Position numbers and translations under genes: made by a program. Source: Spongiibacter taiwanensis (GTDB taxonomy: Bacteria > Pseudomonadota > Gammaproteobacteria > Pseudomonadales > Spongiibacteraceae). From it: 64,000 nt of DNA. Where the stretch lies: the NCBI RefSeq assembly GCF_023702635.1, contig NZ_CP098455.1:2976001-3040000 (forward strand). The letters are read 5' to 3'. The notes under the pieces are model-generated. The model was not told the DNA's origin. It searched no databases and saw only the letters and a list, made by a program, of their open reading frames with translations. This document shows positions 7,124 to 16,458 of the stretch, piece after piece; within the stretch, counting starts at the first letter, position 1, and every line of letters starts with the position of its first letter.

Positions 7124-9511
7124 ATGTTTCAGCTACGTCGCGTCTGCAGCTCGAGTCAGTTGTGGGCCTTGTCATGTGGGCTGCTAACGGCTACAGGCTT
7201 CACAAGCTACGCTTGGTCTGCACCTGGCGATAGATCAGCAAACCGTCTTCTCGAAGAAGTAACGGTGACCGCTCAAAAGCGAGAGGAGAACTCACAGGAA
7301 ATCCCAATAACGATCTCTGCATTCAGTAATGAGAAACTTGATGCATTTGGTATTGATAAAGTGGAGGATCTTGGGCGGATCACACCGGGGCTTACGTTTA
7401 CGGTCAACGTTGGTTATACCGTAATCTACCTTCGGGGGGTTGGTGCGGACGCATTTTTGCCGTCAGCGGACCCAAGTATTGCGACCTATGTGGATGGTAT
7501 TAACAAGGTGTCCGGCCATGGTTTGCAGAACTCGCTGGGACCGATCGAGCGGGTTGAAGTACTGAAGGGGCCGCAGGGAACGCTTTTTGGTCGCAACGCG
7601 ACCGGAGGGGCGGTGAATATCATTACCGCAGCCCCGCCAGAAGAATTCGTCGGTAATCTTAGTACTGAGTACGGAGAATACCAGGGGTGGGACGGCGCTG
7701 TTGAAAAGCATGATATTTTTATCGGCGCACCCATTACGGATAATGTTGGCTTCACCCTGGGGGGATACTACCAATTCTATGATCCCACCATGTTGAATGA
7801 ACCGGTTCGCGGTTCAGGTGTTTATGAGGAACCGTTAGATCATTTCTCGGAAGGGATAAAAGCCAAACTGCTATGGGATATCACGGATTCGCTTTCCGTT
7901 ACGCTGCTAGGTGACTGGAACAACCAGCGTGATCCAAGTTCAATGATCCAGGAAAATACCCGTCCCGCACCTGTGCTGGCAGCGGGGCAGGAGCCGGATA
8001 AGCTTGATCGGATTTACCACAATAGTGTGAGCGAGGGTACAGAGGGTAAGGCGGGAACTAACTCTCGATCCTACACCGCGGGCATGATCTTTGATTGGCG
8101 AACTGATTCACTCGACTATAAGTTGATTCTTTCGGACCAGTATTTCGACAATTACTTTTCTCAGCTCGATTATGATACCAGCGAGTACGAGGGTGCTGCC
8201 TTTGACGCCGCGCAATTTGCCGATCAGCAAACGGCTGAGCTTCAAATTCTCTCCAATGACAATACGCCCCTGGCCGAAAATTTGGAATGGGTGGTCGGCT
8301 TGTACTACCTACAAGCGGACGCGGGCTTTGATTACCTCCATCTTGTTGTAGACCCATTGGGATTGGGCGCTGGAGCATTGGGTCTGCCAAATTTCTTGGG
8401 CAACTTGCTTAAAGGATCAGATGGTCAGGTAGATCTTTATACCGCTGGCGTATTGGCCACTGAGTCTATGTCAGTTTATGGTCAAGGGACCTGGACGTTT
8501 AATCCTGAGTTTTCTCTTACTCTGGGTGCTCGCTATCAGAAGGAGCGTCGGCATGTGTACAACACGTATTTGAGTACTGAAACGCCAATCATTGGTAATG
8601 ACAATGACTCGGGTGATGATATTGATGTGGCTGAGTTCACTACGCCCGGCGTGGTTGACGAGACCTTCTCGCCCCGTATTGCCTTTCAGTGGTTTGTCAA
8701 CGATGCGGTGCAACTCTACACGAGCTTGGCTCGTGGCTATAAAAGCCCAACGTTTAATCCGATTAACTTCTTCTCAGCGCCGGATGCGGTAAAGCGCGAA
8801 GAGGCGACCGCCTTTGAGCTCGGCTTCAAATCTGAGCTCTTCGACGGCAATCTTCGTCTTAATGGTGCTGTATTCAAAACCGAAGTTAAAGACTTGCTGA
8901 ATGCAGAGCTGTCGATTACCTCTGGCGGTGTCGTGCGCTTTTCAAACGCGGGTACCGGCGAGATTGAAGGTGCTGAAGTTGACTTCCTGTGGCAGCCCAT
9001 GCCGGAAATGAACCCCGGTTTGGCCATCAATGGTAACGCTACGTATCTGGATGCTGTTTACGCAGATTTCGAAAATGGCAGTGGCTTTGACGATGAGACC
9101 GGTCTTGCTTTCGGGCCGCAAAGCGTGAGTGGTGATACTAGTAGAGACTTCTCGGGTAATCGCATCGTGCGTACTCCAGAGTGGAGTTCGTCGCTGTCGA
9201 TCAACCAGAATATTCCGATTGGCATGGATTCTGCGGTGGAGTTGGCAGTGGACTACTTTTACTCAGACTTCTATTTCACCGCGGCGTCCAACTCCGACCT
9301 CTATGTGCAGCCTCAATACGAGCTGTGGAATGCACGAGCAAGCTACTTCTACTACCCCTGGGGCATTCAAGTCACGGCATTTGGAGAGAATGTTAAAAAC
9401 GAGCAGTACTTTATTTCTCGGCAGGCTCAAGATTTTGGCCGCGCGGATACCTTGGCAGCCCCTGGTGTAGTCGGGCTGCGTTTGAAGTGGGACTTTGACG
9501 CGGTTTTGTAA
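7124..9511 (+). CDS. TonB-dependent outer-membrane receptor (TBDR 2)
   Basis: 795 residues, preceded by AGAGGG. It has a signal-type N-terminus (about 1-32), a TonB-box-like LEEVTVTAQKREENSQ (about 43-58), a plug motif VEVLKGPQGTLFGRNATGG and a long barrel with family blocks such as YKSPTFNPINFFSAPD. It is clearly paralogous to TBDRs 1 and 3 over its whole length, including the blocks LRGVGADAFLPSADPS and WQPMPEMNPGLAI. The C-terminus is KWDFDAVL. It follows the divergent TetR gene and precedes a hairpin and the second Gly/Leu-rich gene, repeating the gene order seen at 1239-4279. The substrate is unknown and presumably related to that of TBDR 1, since the barrel blocks match closely. Confidence 0.93.
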   Translation: MFQLRRVCSSSQLWALSCGLLTATGFTSYAWSAPGDRSANRLLEEVTVTAQKREENSQEIPITISAFSNEKLDAFGIDKVEDLGRITPGLTFTVNVGYTVIYLRGVGADAFLPSADPSIATYVDGINKVSGHGLQNSLGPIERVEVLKGPQGTLFGRNATGGAVNIITAAPPEEFVGNLSTEYGEYQGWDGAVEKHDIFIGAPITDNVGFTLGGYYQFYDPTMLNEPVRGSGVYEEPLDHFSEGIKAKLLWDITDSLSVTLLGDWNNQRDPSSMIQENTRPAPVLAAGQEPDKLDRIYHNSVSEGTEGKAGTNSRSYTAGMIFDWRTDSLDYKLILSDQYFDNYFSQLDYDTSEYEGAAFDAAQFADQQTAELQILSNDNTPLAENLEWVVGLYYLQADAGFDYLHLVVDPLGLGAGALGLPNFLGNLLKGSDGQVDLYTAGVLATESMSVYGQGTWTFNPEFSLTLGARYQKERRHVYNTYLSTETPIIGNDNDSGDDIDVAEFTTPGVVDETFSPRIAFQWFVNDAVQLYTSLARGYKSPTFNPINFFSAPDAVKREEATAFELGFKSELFDGNLRLNGAVFKTEVKDLLNAELSITSGGVVRFSNAGTGEIEGAEVDFLWQPMPEMNPGLAINGNATYLDAVYADFENGSGFDDETGLAFGPQSVSGDTSRDFSGNRIVRTPEWSSSLSINQNIPIGMDSAVELAVDYFYSDFYFTAASNSDLYVQPQYELWNARASYFYYPWGIQVTAFGENVKNEQYFISRQAQDFGRADTLAAPGVVGLRLKWDFDAVL

Positions 9512-9534
9512 TCTTGCGTCGGTGTAACGTATAT

Positions 9535-9568
9535 AACGCCAATGGTTTGCGGTTGCCTAGTTGGCGTT
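9535..9568 (+). terminator. Hairpin between TBDR 2 and the Gly/Leu-rich gene
   Basis: Perfect 8-bp stem AACGCCAA / TTGGCGTT with an 18-nt loop, in the same relative position as the terminators after TBDRs 1 and 3. The downstream sequence is AAATTT rather than a T-run, so it is a weak terminator or processing site. Confidence 0.45.
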
Positions 9569-9595
9569 AAATTTAGACATCTATGAGGTGGTTAA

Positions 9596-10213
9596 ATGAA
9601 TAAGAATGGTATTGGTAAGAAAGGCCGGAATTTGATTTTCGGCGCTGTATTTGCAGCTGCTAGCGCGGCGGGGCATGCCCAGTTGGCCATCCCAGCCCTT
9701 GGCGATCTGGGTTTGTTATCTAATCTGGATGTGTTGGGGAGTTTCGAGCTGGGTGGTGGCCTGCCCGGAACCGATCTCTTGGGTGGCGGGTTTGAAGGCC
9801 TGGATCTGGCCAGCAGCCTTACGCCAAATATTGATATGGTTGCTTTTGGACAAATGCTCGATCCAGCATCGATTGCTGATCCTACCGAGTATTTGACGGC
9901 TGTTGAAGGTGTTTTGGCGATTGCCCAAAGCCCAAGCACATTTGCTCCAGTACCGTTGGCTCCGCCCCTGCTGAGGGGGTTTGTGCCTGGCTTCTTTGTT
10001 TTATATGAGGCGCCGGGAACTCTGTTGAGCTTCCTTGCCGGAGGAGGAAGCATTATCGATCCGAGTCTGGTGGCGGTGCCCGCAGTTCCTCTGTTAAGTG
10101 CGCCTATGCCTTTGGGAATCCCATTGGGAGAGTTGCCCGGTCTGCCGAGCAATGAGCTCGGGCTACTGGCGCCGGTGGATGTGGTAAATCTTATTCTGTC
10201 CTCAGCACCCTAA
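9596..10213 (+). CDS. Gly/Leu-rich exported protein, TBDR-associated (GL2)
   Basis: 205 residues, preceded by GAGGTGG. It has a basic N-terminus (MNKNGIGKKGRN), a hydrophobic core and a likely cleavage near AAGHAQ (about 28). The mature part is dominated by Gly, Leu, Pro and Ala, with local GLPGTDLLGGGFEGLDL-type runs, and has few charges and no Cys. It has the same style, position and size class as GL1, GL3 and GL4, although pairwise identity looks low apart from composition. No catalytic motif is visible. It is probably exported to the periplasm or cell surface and functionally tied to the receptor in front of it. A clear terminator follows at 10267. Confidence 0.72.
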   Translation: MNKNGIGKKGRNLIFGAVFAAASAAGHAQLAIPALGDLGLLSNLDVLGSFELGGGLPGTDLLGGGFEGLDLASSLTPNIDMVAFGQMLDPASIADPTEYLTAVEGVLAIAQSPSTFAPVPLAPPLLRGFVPGFFVLYEAPGTLLSFLAGGGSIIDPSLVAVPAVPLLSAPMPLGIPLGELPGLPSNELGLLAPVDVVNLILSSAP

Positions 10214-10266
10214 TTTTTAACTGATTTAGAAAAGACTCTTTTTGAGAATAAACGCATCACCCATTT

Positions 10267-10292
10267 GGCTGTCACGCGACGGCCTTTTTTTT
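10267..10292 (+). terminator. Rho-independent terminator after GL2
   Basis: Stem GGCTGTC / GACGGCC (one G-U wobble in RNA), 4-nt loop, followed by eight T. It ends the TBDR 2-GL2 transcript before the multi-TM gene at 10353. Confidence 0.8.
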
Positions 10293-10352
10293 AGATCGAG
10301 CTGCTATCAAGCGCGCTGTGTTTGATGGCGGCAGTTGTTGGTGGAGTAAGCA

Positions 10353-11138
10353 ATGGCAGCGAAAAGCGACTACACTTGGCAGAAGGCGGCTCTGATATGT
10401 ACGTACGCTTTCGTGGCATTAACGGTAATTGGCTGGCTGGGAATAGCAAATTTTATATCCCCAGCGCCAGCGGATTTGACTCTCGAAGAAACCAAACAGT
10501 GGTTCTCTGACAGCTATCGCTGGCAGACCATTTTGGGGTGCACCCTTCTTTATATCGGTAGTGCATTGTTGACCCCAGGTTCGATTCAGTGGGGGCTGAT
10601 GTTGGCGAAGATTGAGGGTAGATCGCCTATTCTTTCTATTACCACCGCAGTGTGCGGCATTTTCATTTCCTTGATTGTTTTCCTCAATGCATGTGCTTGG
10701 ATAGTGTGTTCCTACCGAGCGCAAACAGATCCTCATGTGATTCAGGCATTTTCAGATTGGGCGTGGTTTGCCTTTCTTTTTGGCTGGGTATATCTGGCCA
10801 TCGAGATGATTTCGTCTGCGATAGTTGAATTAAAAGACAAACGCGAGCAACCTTTGGTACCCCATTGGATGGCTTGGATTACGCTGTTTTCGGCGTCGAC
10901 AATGCTTGGTGCAATCGGCCCTGCTTTTTTCAAATCAGGGCCTTTTGCATATCACGGCCTGATTGCCTTCTACGTGCCTGTTCTGGTTTGGGGGGCGTAT
11001 TTAGTCGTCACCAATACCTTCCTGTACCGCGCATTGCTCCGAGAAGAGCGGGAGAATATGCAGCCGATAATTAAAGAAAATGCCGATTTGGACGAGCGCT
11101 ATCTGGCTTCGCAAACTATTGCCAAGCAAGCAGGATGA
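10353..11138 (+). CDS. Uncharacterised multi-TM inner-membrane protein (MEM2)
   Basis: 261 residues, with GTGGAG just before the start. It has about seven hydrophobic segments, with SGPFAYHGLIAFYVPVLVWG (about 195-214) as the family signature. It is paralogous to the proteins at 4426, 21593, 32243 and 58858. It also shares the pattern of a short charged loop followed by W-x-x-x-A and PHWMAW-type motifs before the last two segments (PLVPHWMAWITLF). Unlike MEM1, MEM4 and MEM5, it is not followed by oxidase subunit III/IV genes; an enoyl-CoA hydratase gene follows instead. The C-terminal tail is longer and more charged than in the paralogues. No named family is recognised. Confidence 0.75.
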   Translation: MAAKSDYTWQKAALICTYAFVALTVIGWLGIANFISPAPADLTLEETKQWFSDSYRWQTILGCTLLYIGSALLTPGSIQWGLMLAKIEGRSPILSITTAVCGIFISLIVFLNACAWIVCSYRAQTDPHVIQAFSDWAWFAFLFGWVYLAIEMISSAIVELKDKREQPLVPHWMAWITLFSASTMLGAIGPAFFKSGPFAYHGLIAFYVPVLVWGAYLVVTNTFLYRALLREERENMQPIIKENADLDERYLASQTIAKQAG

Positions 11139-11217
11139 TTTAATTTAGGGCGATTTGCTGCTTGTAAGTGTTGGGTACCTCTCAGGGTGAGGAAAAATAT
11201 AATATGGGAGTCAAACT

Positions 11218-12006
11218 ATGACACAGTCAGTCACCGTCACCATTCAAGACAATATTGCCGAGGTTGTGCTCAGCCAACCTGACAGAGGGAATCCCTTCGA
11301 TGACGTGTTCTGTTCGGAGCTCTGTTATGCCGCTAATGAATGCAGTGAAAACGGCGCGGTAAGATCAATTCTGCTACGGGCAGAGGGGCGATTTTTTAGT
11401 GTTGGCGCCGATCTGAAATGGCTTGGTGGAGGAGAGAGTAATGACATGGCGCGACGGTTAAAGGGCGCCACTGCAGATTTGCACATGGCGATAGCTCGCT
11501 TCGCCAGAGCTGATGCACCGGTTGTCATCGCCGTGCACGCCCTCGCTGCTGGCGGTTCCACAGCGCTCACCGCAATGGCCGATTTCGCTCTTGCCAGCGC
11601 GTCAGCCAAATTTTATGCCGCCTACAACAAAATTGGCTATGTCAGTGACGGTTCCGGCAGTTACTACCTCCCTCGTCGAGTTGGCAGTCGCAAAGCCGCC
11701 GAGTTTTTTATGCTCAATGAAACCTGGGACGCCCAGACCGCCATGGCTAACGGCCTGGTTAATCGGGTAGTCGCTGATGAAGATTTGCTGAAGGAGGCCC
11801 GCAGCCTGGCCGCAACCTTGGCTGCCGGCCCTACTCTGACCTTCGGCGAAATGAAACGCTTGCTAATGAGTACCTGGGACACGTCCATCGAAACCCAAAT
11901 GGAGCTGGAGGCCCAGGCTATCGCCCGTTGCGCGAAAACCCAAGATTCCTGGGACGCGGTTCGCGCCGTCATTGGCAAGCAGCCTGTAGTCTTCCGCGGA
12001 AAATAG
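11218..12006 (+). CDS. Enoyl-CoA hydratase/isomerase family protein
   Basis: 262 residues of crotonase fold. It shows an oxyanion-hole region GRFFSVGADLKWL (about 56-69) and a second GGSTALTAMADFALAS block (about 111-126). The usual pair of acidic catalytic residues of a true hydratase is not evident (the second block has Ser-Asp-Gly near YVSDGSGSYY). It could therefore be an isomerase or another crotonase activity, resembling PaaG-type proteins. It acts on a cytoplasmic acyl-CoA intermediate. It opens a small same-strand group with an isomerase-like membrane gene, an MDR reductase, an EthD-like protein and a reductase. Confidence 0.88.
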   Translation: MTQSVTVTIQDNIAEVVLSQPDRGNPFDDVFCSELCYAANECSENGAVRSILLRAEGRFFSVGADLKWLGGGESNDMARRLKGATADLHMAIARFARADAPVVIAVHALAAGGSTALTAMADFALASASAKFYAAYNKIGYVSDGSGSYYLPRRVGSRKAAEFFMLNETWDAQTAMANGLVNRVVADEDLLKEARSLAATLAAGPTLTFGEMKRLLMSTWDTSIETQMELEAQAIARCAKTQDSWDAVRAVIGKQPVVFRGK

Positions 12007-12167
12007 CGGATGCGGGCGGGGGGGGCAGCGAGTTTTCTATAATCTGCCGCGCACCGAGCTAGCGAAATCAACGGCAAAACTGCTTTTGCGATATGGATGA
12101 ATAGTTCCTGAAGAGCAAAAAAATAGCCTAATCAAAATGAGAAACGATATGCGCAGAACTACGTCAT

Positions 12168-12621
12168 ATGATTGGTCACGGCGCAATTATTTTATTTCTG
12201 GGCGTACTTGCAGGGGGGGCTTCTTTCCAATCTGATCTCCGGTTTGGAGATTATCCTGGCAGAATTCTTGAATTTTCTATTCCGGGTGATGAAGATGGCT
12301 GGGTCGGAACCCACATTGGCGGCATGCCCAAAGGCTTGCGCATCATTATTGTCAGCTTTGCTGATTCACACACTCTGCATTACCAACAGAGTTGTGAGAA
12401 CGCTTCGCAGAATATTGATTGGCACCGGCTATGCCCATACCCTGTTCTACTTCGCCGTACTGCTAGCACCCAACCGGGCCCTGACCCTTGGCGACAACCG
12501 CCTGAGTGACACCAATCTGGCGGCATTCCGCGGTCTCGCGCCTGCGCTGGTTTTCGCGTTGATTTCATTAATCGCGATATTTATTGTTATTCGCCGAGCC
12601 TTTAGCAACGAAAGTAAGTAA
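12168..12621 (+). pseudogene. Styrene-oxide-isomerase-like (StyC family) membrane protein, frameshifted
   Basis: Two frames share one protein. The first starts MIGHGAIILFLGVLAGG and later reads PGRILEFSIPGDEDGW...HIGG. The offset frame supplies LLSNLISGLEII between them and the C-terminal half YAHTLFYFAVLLAPNRALTL...FRGLAPALVF. Joined, this matches my recollection of styrene oxide isomerase StyC: GHG start, PGxIIEFxxPGxxxGW, and FYFxxxxxPNRGLTFG. The frame changes are needed near the 7-G run (about 12208-12214), near the ATCCTGG (about 12252-12260) and near 12380. StyC converts an epoxide to an aldehyde. Its stop overlaps the next gene's start (TAATG), as expected for a once-intact operon gene. 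Homopolymer sequencing errors are an alternative to true decay. Confidence 0.65.
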
Positions 12622-13640
12622 TGGAGACACGTAAATTGAATTCCGTAAAAATCCGCTTGCCCGCGCAGATTTCCTCTCTGCAAATAGCCGAGGTTGAGGA
12701 GCCCTCTACCGTCCCAGGCACCGTCAAAGTCCGCTGGCGGGCGGTGTCCCTGAACTTTCACGATTACGCCGTTGCATCCGGCATGCTCCCCACCGAGGAC
12801 GGTCGCATTCCCTGTTCAGATGCGGCGGGCGAAGTGATGGAAGTAGGGGAGGGTGTGACGAAGTGGCAGGTGGGTGACAAGGTAATGAGCACCTTCTTCC
12901 CAGGTTGGCAGGAGGGTGCCCCGGAACCCGTCGGCACAGCCGAGCTCAGCGGCGACAGCTGTGATGGTTACGCTACCCAGTGCAGCGTATTGCCTGCGAA
13001 TGTGCTGACCCGCATGCCTGACGGCTACTCCTACCAGGAGGCGGCCACCCTCCCATGCGCCGCATTGACGGCGTGGCGGGCTCTGTTCGAAATTGGCAAC
13101 ATTCAACCCGGCGACAAAGTATTGATCCAGGGGACCGGCGGTGTCTCCATTTTTGGTTTACAGCTGGCAAAGGCCGCCGGCGCCATTGTTTATGCTACGT
13201 CTTCCAGCAAGGAAAAAATGCAGCGCTTGCAGGACCTCGGCGCCGACTACACCCTGAACTATCGGGAGAACCCCGATTGGGGAATGGCTGTATTTGAGTT
13301 GGCGCAGGGCGGCGTAGACCATGTGCTTGACGTCGGTGGCGGCCTAACCCTGAGCCAGTCAATTGATGCTGGGAAAATGGGTGCCAACCTTGTGCTGATA
13401 GGGATTCTCGGTGGGCTTGAGTGCCAGCTTAATCTCGCACAGTTACTCCTCAAGCAGCAGCGACTTTTTCCGATTGCCGTGGGTAACCATGCAATGCAAG
13501 ATAGAATGGTGGATTTTCTCCAGCAGCACCGGATTCAACCGGTGGTCGATCGCACCTTCCCGCTCACTGGCATTGTAGATGCATTTGAGCACCTGCTTTC
13601 CGGCCAGCACGTTGGCAAAGTCGTTCTGAATGTTGATTGA
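12621..13640 (+). CDS. MDR-family NAD(P)H:quinone reductase / alcohol dehydrogenase-like oxidoreductase
   Basis: 339 residues. A GroES-like N-terminal domain (VKVRWRAVSLNFHDYAVASG, about 33-52) is followed by PCSDAAGEVMEVGEGV and a Rossmann domain with GTGGVSIFGLQLAKAAG (about 168-184). The usual catalytic zinc ligands are not all present, which favours the zinc-independent quinone-reductase or enoyl-reductase branch. It probably reduces an activated double bond or carbonyl in the pathway of this small cluster. Its ATG overlaps the stop of the styrene-oxide-isomerase-like gene. If that gene once made an aldehyde from an epoxide, this reductase could act on a product downstream, but that is inference. 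Confidence 0.88.
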   Translation: METRKLNSVKIRLPAQISSLQIAEVEEPSTVPGTVKVRWRAVSLNFHDYAVASGMLPTEDGRIPCSDAAGEVMEVGEGVTKWQVGDKVMSTFFPGWQEGAPEPVGTAELSGDSCDGYATQCSVLPANVLTRMPDGYSYQEAATLPCAALTAWRALFEIGNIQPGDKVLIQGTGGVSIFGLQLAKAAGAIVYATSSSKEKMQRLQDLGADYTLNYRENPDWGMAVFELAQGGVDHVLDVGGGLTLSQSIDAGKMGANLVLIGILGGLECQLNLAQLLLKQQRLFPIAVGNHAMQDRMVDFLQQHRIQPVVDRTFPLTGIVDAFEHLLSGQHVGKVVLNVD

Positions 13641-13728
13641 TCCTCTCACACGCCCCAAAGTACTTTGTTTTGGTGGCTTTACTAAAGATCAGGCACCGCA
13701 TGCACGGTTGACTTAAGGAGTTATAAAA

Positions 13729-14031
13729 ATGAATAAAATTGCTGTTCAGGTAATGTATCCGCAAAGCGAGAAGTTTGACTGGGAATATTACATTCCCGTT
13801 CACATGGGTATGGTCCAAGAAAAAATGAAACCGCTAAAGTGGTTCGTCATGAAGGGCGCGGAGGGCATCATCCCGCCGACCTACCAGGCCATCGCCTTTA
13901 TGGTGTTTGAGAATCAAGCCAACTGGGAAGCCATATTTGCCCAGACCAGTGCCGAGCTTCTAGCCGACATTCCGATGTACACCGACGCCCAGCCAACCAT
14001 CCAGGTCAGCGAAATCCTCACGCCGATGTAG
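13729..14031 (+). CDS. EthD-like ferredoxin-fold small protein
   Basis: 100 residues, preceded by AAGGAG. The N-terminal KIAVQVMYPQSEKFDWEYY with following PVHMGM, and the later YQAIAFMVFENQANWEAIF, fit the EthD/dimeric alpha-beta barrel family. That family often accompanies ether-degrading P450s, polyketide cyclases and aromatic or terpenoid catabolic genes. No metal site or catalytic centre is evident, and the function of most members is unknown. It lies between an MDR reductase and a 2Fe-2S reductase, so a helper role in the same catabolic step is plausible. Confidence 0.75.
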   Translation: MNKIAVQVMYPQSEKFDWEYYIPVHMGMVQEKMKPLKWFVMKGAEGIIPPTYQAIAFMVFENQANWEAIFAQTSAELLADIPMYTDAQPTIQVSEILTPM

Positions 14032-14284
14032 CTTAGTCAACACATGCCAGGCACTGCGGGTGGCGTTCGAAGTGCGGCTGTGTAGTGTTGTCTGCTCGAG
14101 ATGTGAAGTTAAATTTTTCTTGGCACTTATAACTGGTCGTGGCTAAGTGATTAGAAATGACCCCTTGATGGTAAAAAATGACCTGTTTCTTTGCGCCGCT
14201 TGGGAATAGTTTGTTGGCTATTTTGAGCGCGGTGGAAAAGCAAGAATTTTCACTCGGTAATAGATGGCTAGTTGAGGTAAGTCT

Positions 14285-15352
14285 GTGTCACTTTTTTCAT
14301 TTTTAAAACCGACAGCAAAAAAAGCGACGATTATGCCGGCGGGGATTTCGTTTGAAGTAAAACCTGGGCAATCGGTACTAGAAGCTGGCCTCTCACACGG
14401 TTACGCGATGCCCCACAGTTGTACGGTGGGAACTTGTGGTAGCTGTAAATGCCGAGTGGATGAGGGCAAAATTAGAGAGCTTACAAATTTTGCTTACGTT
14501 CTGGAAGCCGATGAACTACAAAGCAACATGGTTTTGACATGCCAAACAGCTCTCAAGTCGGATGCGGTTTTTCATATTCCCAATTTTGAACTCAAGCAGT
14601 TGCACCCACCGGAAGATTTCGAGGGAAAAATAGTTGCTACAGAAGACCTAACTCACGACACCAAGAAGGTCGTCATTGAGTTGGATCGTCCCATTTGGTT
14701 TGATGCCGGGCAGTATGTGCAAATTTATTCAGATGAGGTTTATGGCGGGCGTTCGTATTCGTTTGCTCTGCCGCCGGCAGAAGATGGGGTGCGCAACATA
14801 GAGCTATTCATTCGCAAAGTGCCCGGTGGTGAGTTCACGTCCGCACTATTTGATCAAAAGCTTGCCGGCAGTGCTGTGAAGGTGCACGGCCCTTCTGGCA
14901 ATTTCTGGCTGCGAGAGGGGCGTGGGCCCATCATTTGTGTTGGTGGTGGCAGCGGTTTGGCACCAATCATAAGTTTATTGGAACAGGCGGTGAAAAAGCC
15001 CCTGGGTCGCCCTTGTGTGATGTTTTTTGGGGCGCGTTCTCAGGCTGATCTGTACTGCCTGGAACGAATTGAGGCCATTAGTAAGGCGTGGGATGGCGCA
15101 TTTCAGTTTATTCCTGTGCTGTCTGATGAGCCGGCAGACAGTGACTGGAATGGGTTGCGAGGATTTGTGAATACGGCCATTGCTTCCGAAGCGGGGCAGT
15201 ATATTTCCTCTGATACTCAGGTGTACCTTTGCGGGCCGCCGCCTATGATAGATGCGGTAAGCGAAACGGTTTCAGAGCTGGGTATACTTGAGAACAATAT
15301 TCATGCTGACAAGTTCCTTGATGCTAGTCACGGGCTATCACGAGCAGAATAG
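14285..15352 (+). CDS. 2Fe-2S ferredoxin / FAD / NAD(P)H oxidoreductase (oxygenase reductase component)
   Basis: 355 residues from GTG 14285, preceded by GAGGTAAG. The N-terminal plant-type ferredoxin domain has its Cys ligands in SCTVGTCGSCKC (about 46-57) and LTCQTA (about 87). An FAD domain (GRSYSFALPP, about 158) and an NAD(P)-binding domain with VGGGSGLAPIISLLEQ (about 220) and YLCGPPPMIDAV follow. This order is that of BenC/phenol-hydroxylase-type reductases, which pass electrons from NAD(P)H to an oxygenase. The Rieske dioxygenase at 36485-38244 has no reductase beside it, so this gene is a candidate donor. It could instead serve an oxygenase outside the window. Confidence 0.9.
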   Translation: MSLFSFLKPTAKKATIMPAGISFEVKPGQSVLEAGLSHGYAMPHSCTVGTCGSCKCRVDEGKIRELTNFAYVLEADELQSNMVLTCQTALKSDAVFHIPNFELKQLHPPEDFEGKIVATEDLTHDTKKVVIELDRPIWFDAGQYVQIYSDEVYGGRSYSFALPPAEDGVRNIELFIRKVPGGEFTSALFDQKLAGSAVKVHGPSGNFWLREGRGPIICVGGGSGLAPIISLLEQAVKKPLGRPCVMFFGARSQADLYCLERIEAISKAWDGAFQFIPVLSDEPADSDWNGLRGFVNTAIASEAGQYISSDTQVYLCGPPPMIDAVSETVSELGILENNIHADKFLDASHGLSRAE

Positions 15353-15384
15353 GATGCGCCGCTTTTTTTCAGTCCGATGAAAAT

Positions 15385-16458
15385 TTAAATTTTTTCGTCG
15401 GACTTTTGGTTCGAATAATTTTTGCGATATTGATCGGGTGTTATCTGAAACCAGCGTTTAAATGCGCGTCTAAAATTTGAACTGTCGTGGTAGTTAAGTA
15501 AGCTTGAAATAGCTTCGATCGATAGCTGGCTGTTTTTAAGATAGCCTGCTGCTAGCGAGGATAGCACTTCATCTCTAATCTCCCGGAAGCTGGTTCCTTC
15601 GTCGGCCAACCGACGAGATAAAGTGCTGCCACTAATAAACATGGCAGAGGCGACTTCTTGGCTAGATATTTGGTGGTTGGGGATCGATAGAAGTAGGCGG
15701 CGCACTTGAGATTTGGTTGTATGCAAGTCTTTGTAAAAGTGCTGTGAAAGCTCTTTGCATTGACGCTGGGCTATTTCATAGCTGTGTTGGTCTGCAGAGA
15801 TGTTGGTGACGCTGGCTAGGTTCTTTGGAATTTTTAGGCAGTTTTCTGCAGCACCGAAGTGAATGTTACAAGCCATTATTTCCCGGTAGCGTGCTCCGTA
15901 CTCTGGTTCTGGGTAGGTTAGATATAGCTCCGCTCCTGCTGGGGGTTGTCCTAGCGTTGATTCGGTTATGGCGTAAATTGCAAGGCACAATACTTCTAAA
16001 AATAATCTGTGAAGGTGTTGAGGAACTTCGGGGTGAACGTGAAGATTGCAGCTTAACCAATTAGCATCGGTTCCAATGGTGAACTGCGTTAGATGCATGC
16101 GTAATGGGAGGAAATCGCGAAAGGCGTTGAGTGCGTCCAGCAGGGTGGGGCTGGAATTTACTAAAAACCCTATGGCGCCATGGGTAGATGGCGTTACTCT
16201 TTGGCCGAACTGTAAGCCGAGATGTGGAACCTTCGATAGTCGTTGCGCATTGCTGAAAAGTTGTATTTGCTGAAGCCCTGTCAGACGGGTGTCATCGCGC
16301 AAAAATTCTTTTGTTGATATGCCAGTTCCGACCAAGATTTCGGCGAGGTTTTTTTCATTTAAACCAAGTGATCTCGCAATTAAGCGAGAGTAGTTTGTTG
16401 GTATTGATGGTGAGAGTAAATCTTCGGTGGTTTTGTTCACTGGGCGCACAGTCATCAT
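15385..16458 (-). CDS. AraC-family transcriptional regulator
   Basis: 357 residues. A long N-terminal sensing domain of the 'arabinose-binding/OruR-like' kind contains HLGLQFGQRVTPSTHGAIGF. The C-terminal AraC helix-turn-helix pair shows ISSQEVASAMFISGSTLSRRL (about 262-282) and NYHDSSNFRRAFKRWFQITP (about 323-342). ATG codons at 16458 and 16455 follow AAGGA; either could be used. It converges on the reductase gene, whose stop is 32 bp away. It probably controls the 11.2-15.4 kb group or the third TBDR module to its right. The inducer is unknown. Confidence 0.92.
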   Translation of the reverse strand: MMTVRPVNKTTEDLLSPSIPTNYSRLIARSLGLNEKNLAEILVGTGISTKEFLRDDTRLTGLQQIQLFSNAQRLSKVPHLGLQFGQRVTPSTHGAIGFLVNSSPTLLDALNAFRDFLPLRMHLTQFTIGTDANWLSCNLHVHPEVPQHLHRLFLEVLCLAIYAITESTLGQPPAGAELYLTYPEPEYGARYREIMACNIHFGAAENCLKIPKNLASVTNISADQHSYEIAQRQCKELSQHFYKDLHTTKSQVRRLLLSIPNHQISSQEVASAMFISGSTLSRRLADEGTSFREIRDEVLSSLAAGYLKNSQLSIEAISSLLNYHDSSNFRRAFKRWFQITPDQYRKNYSNQKSDEKI

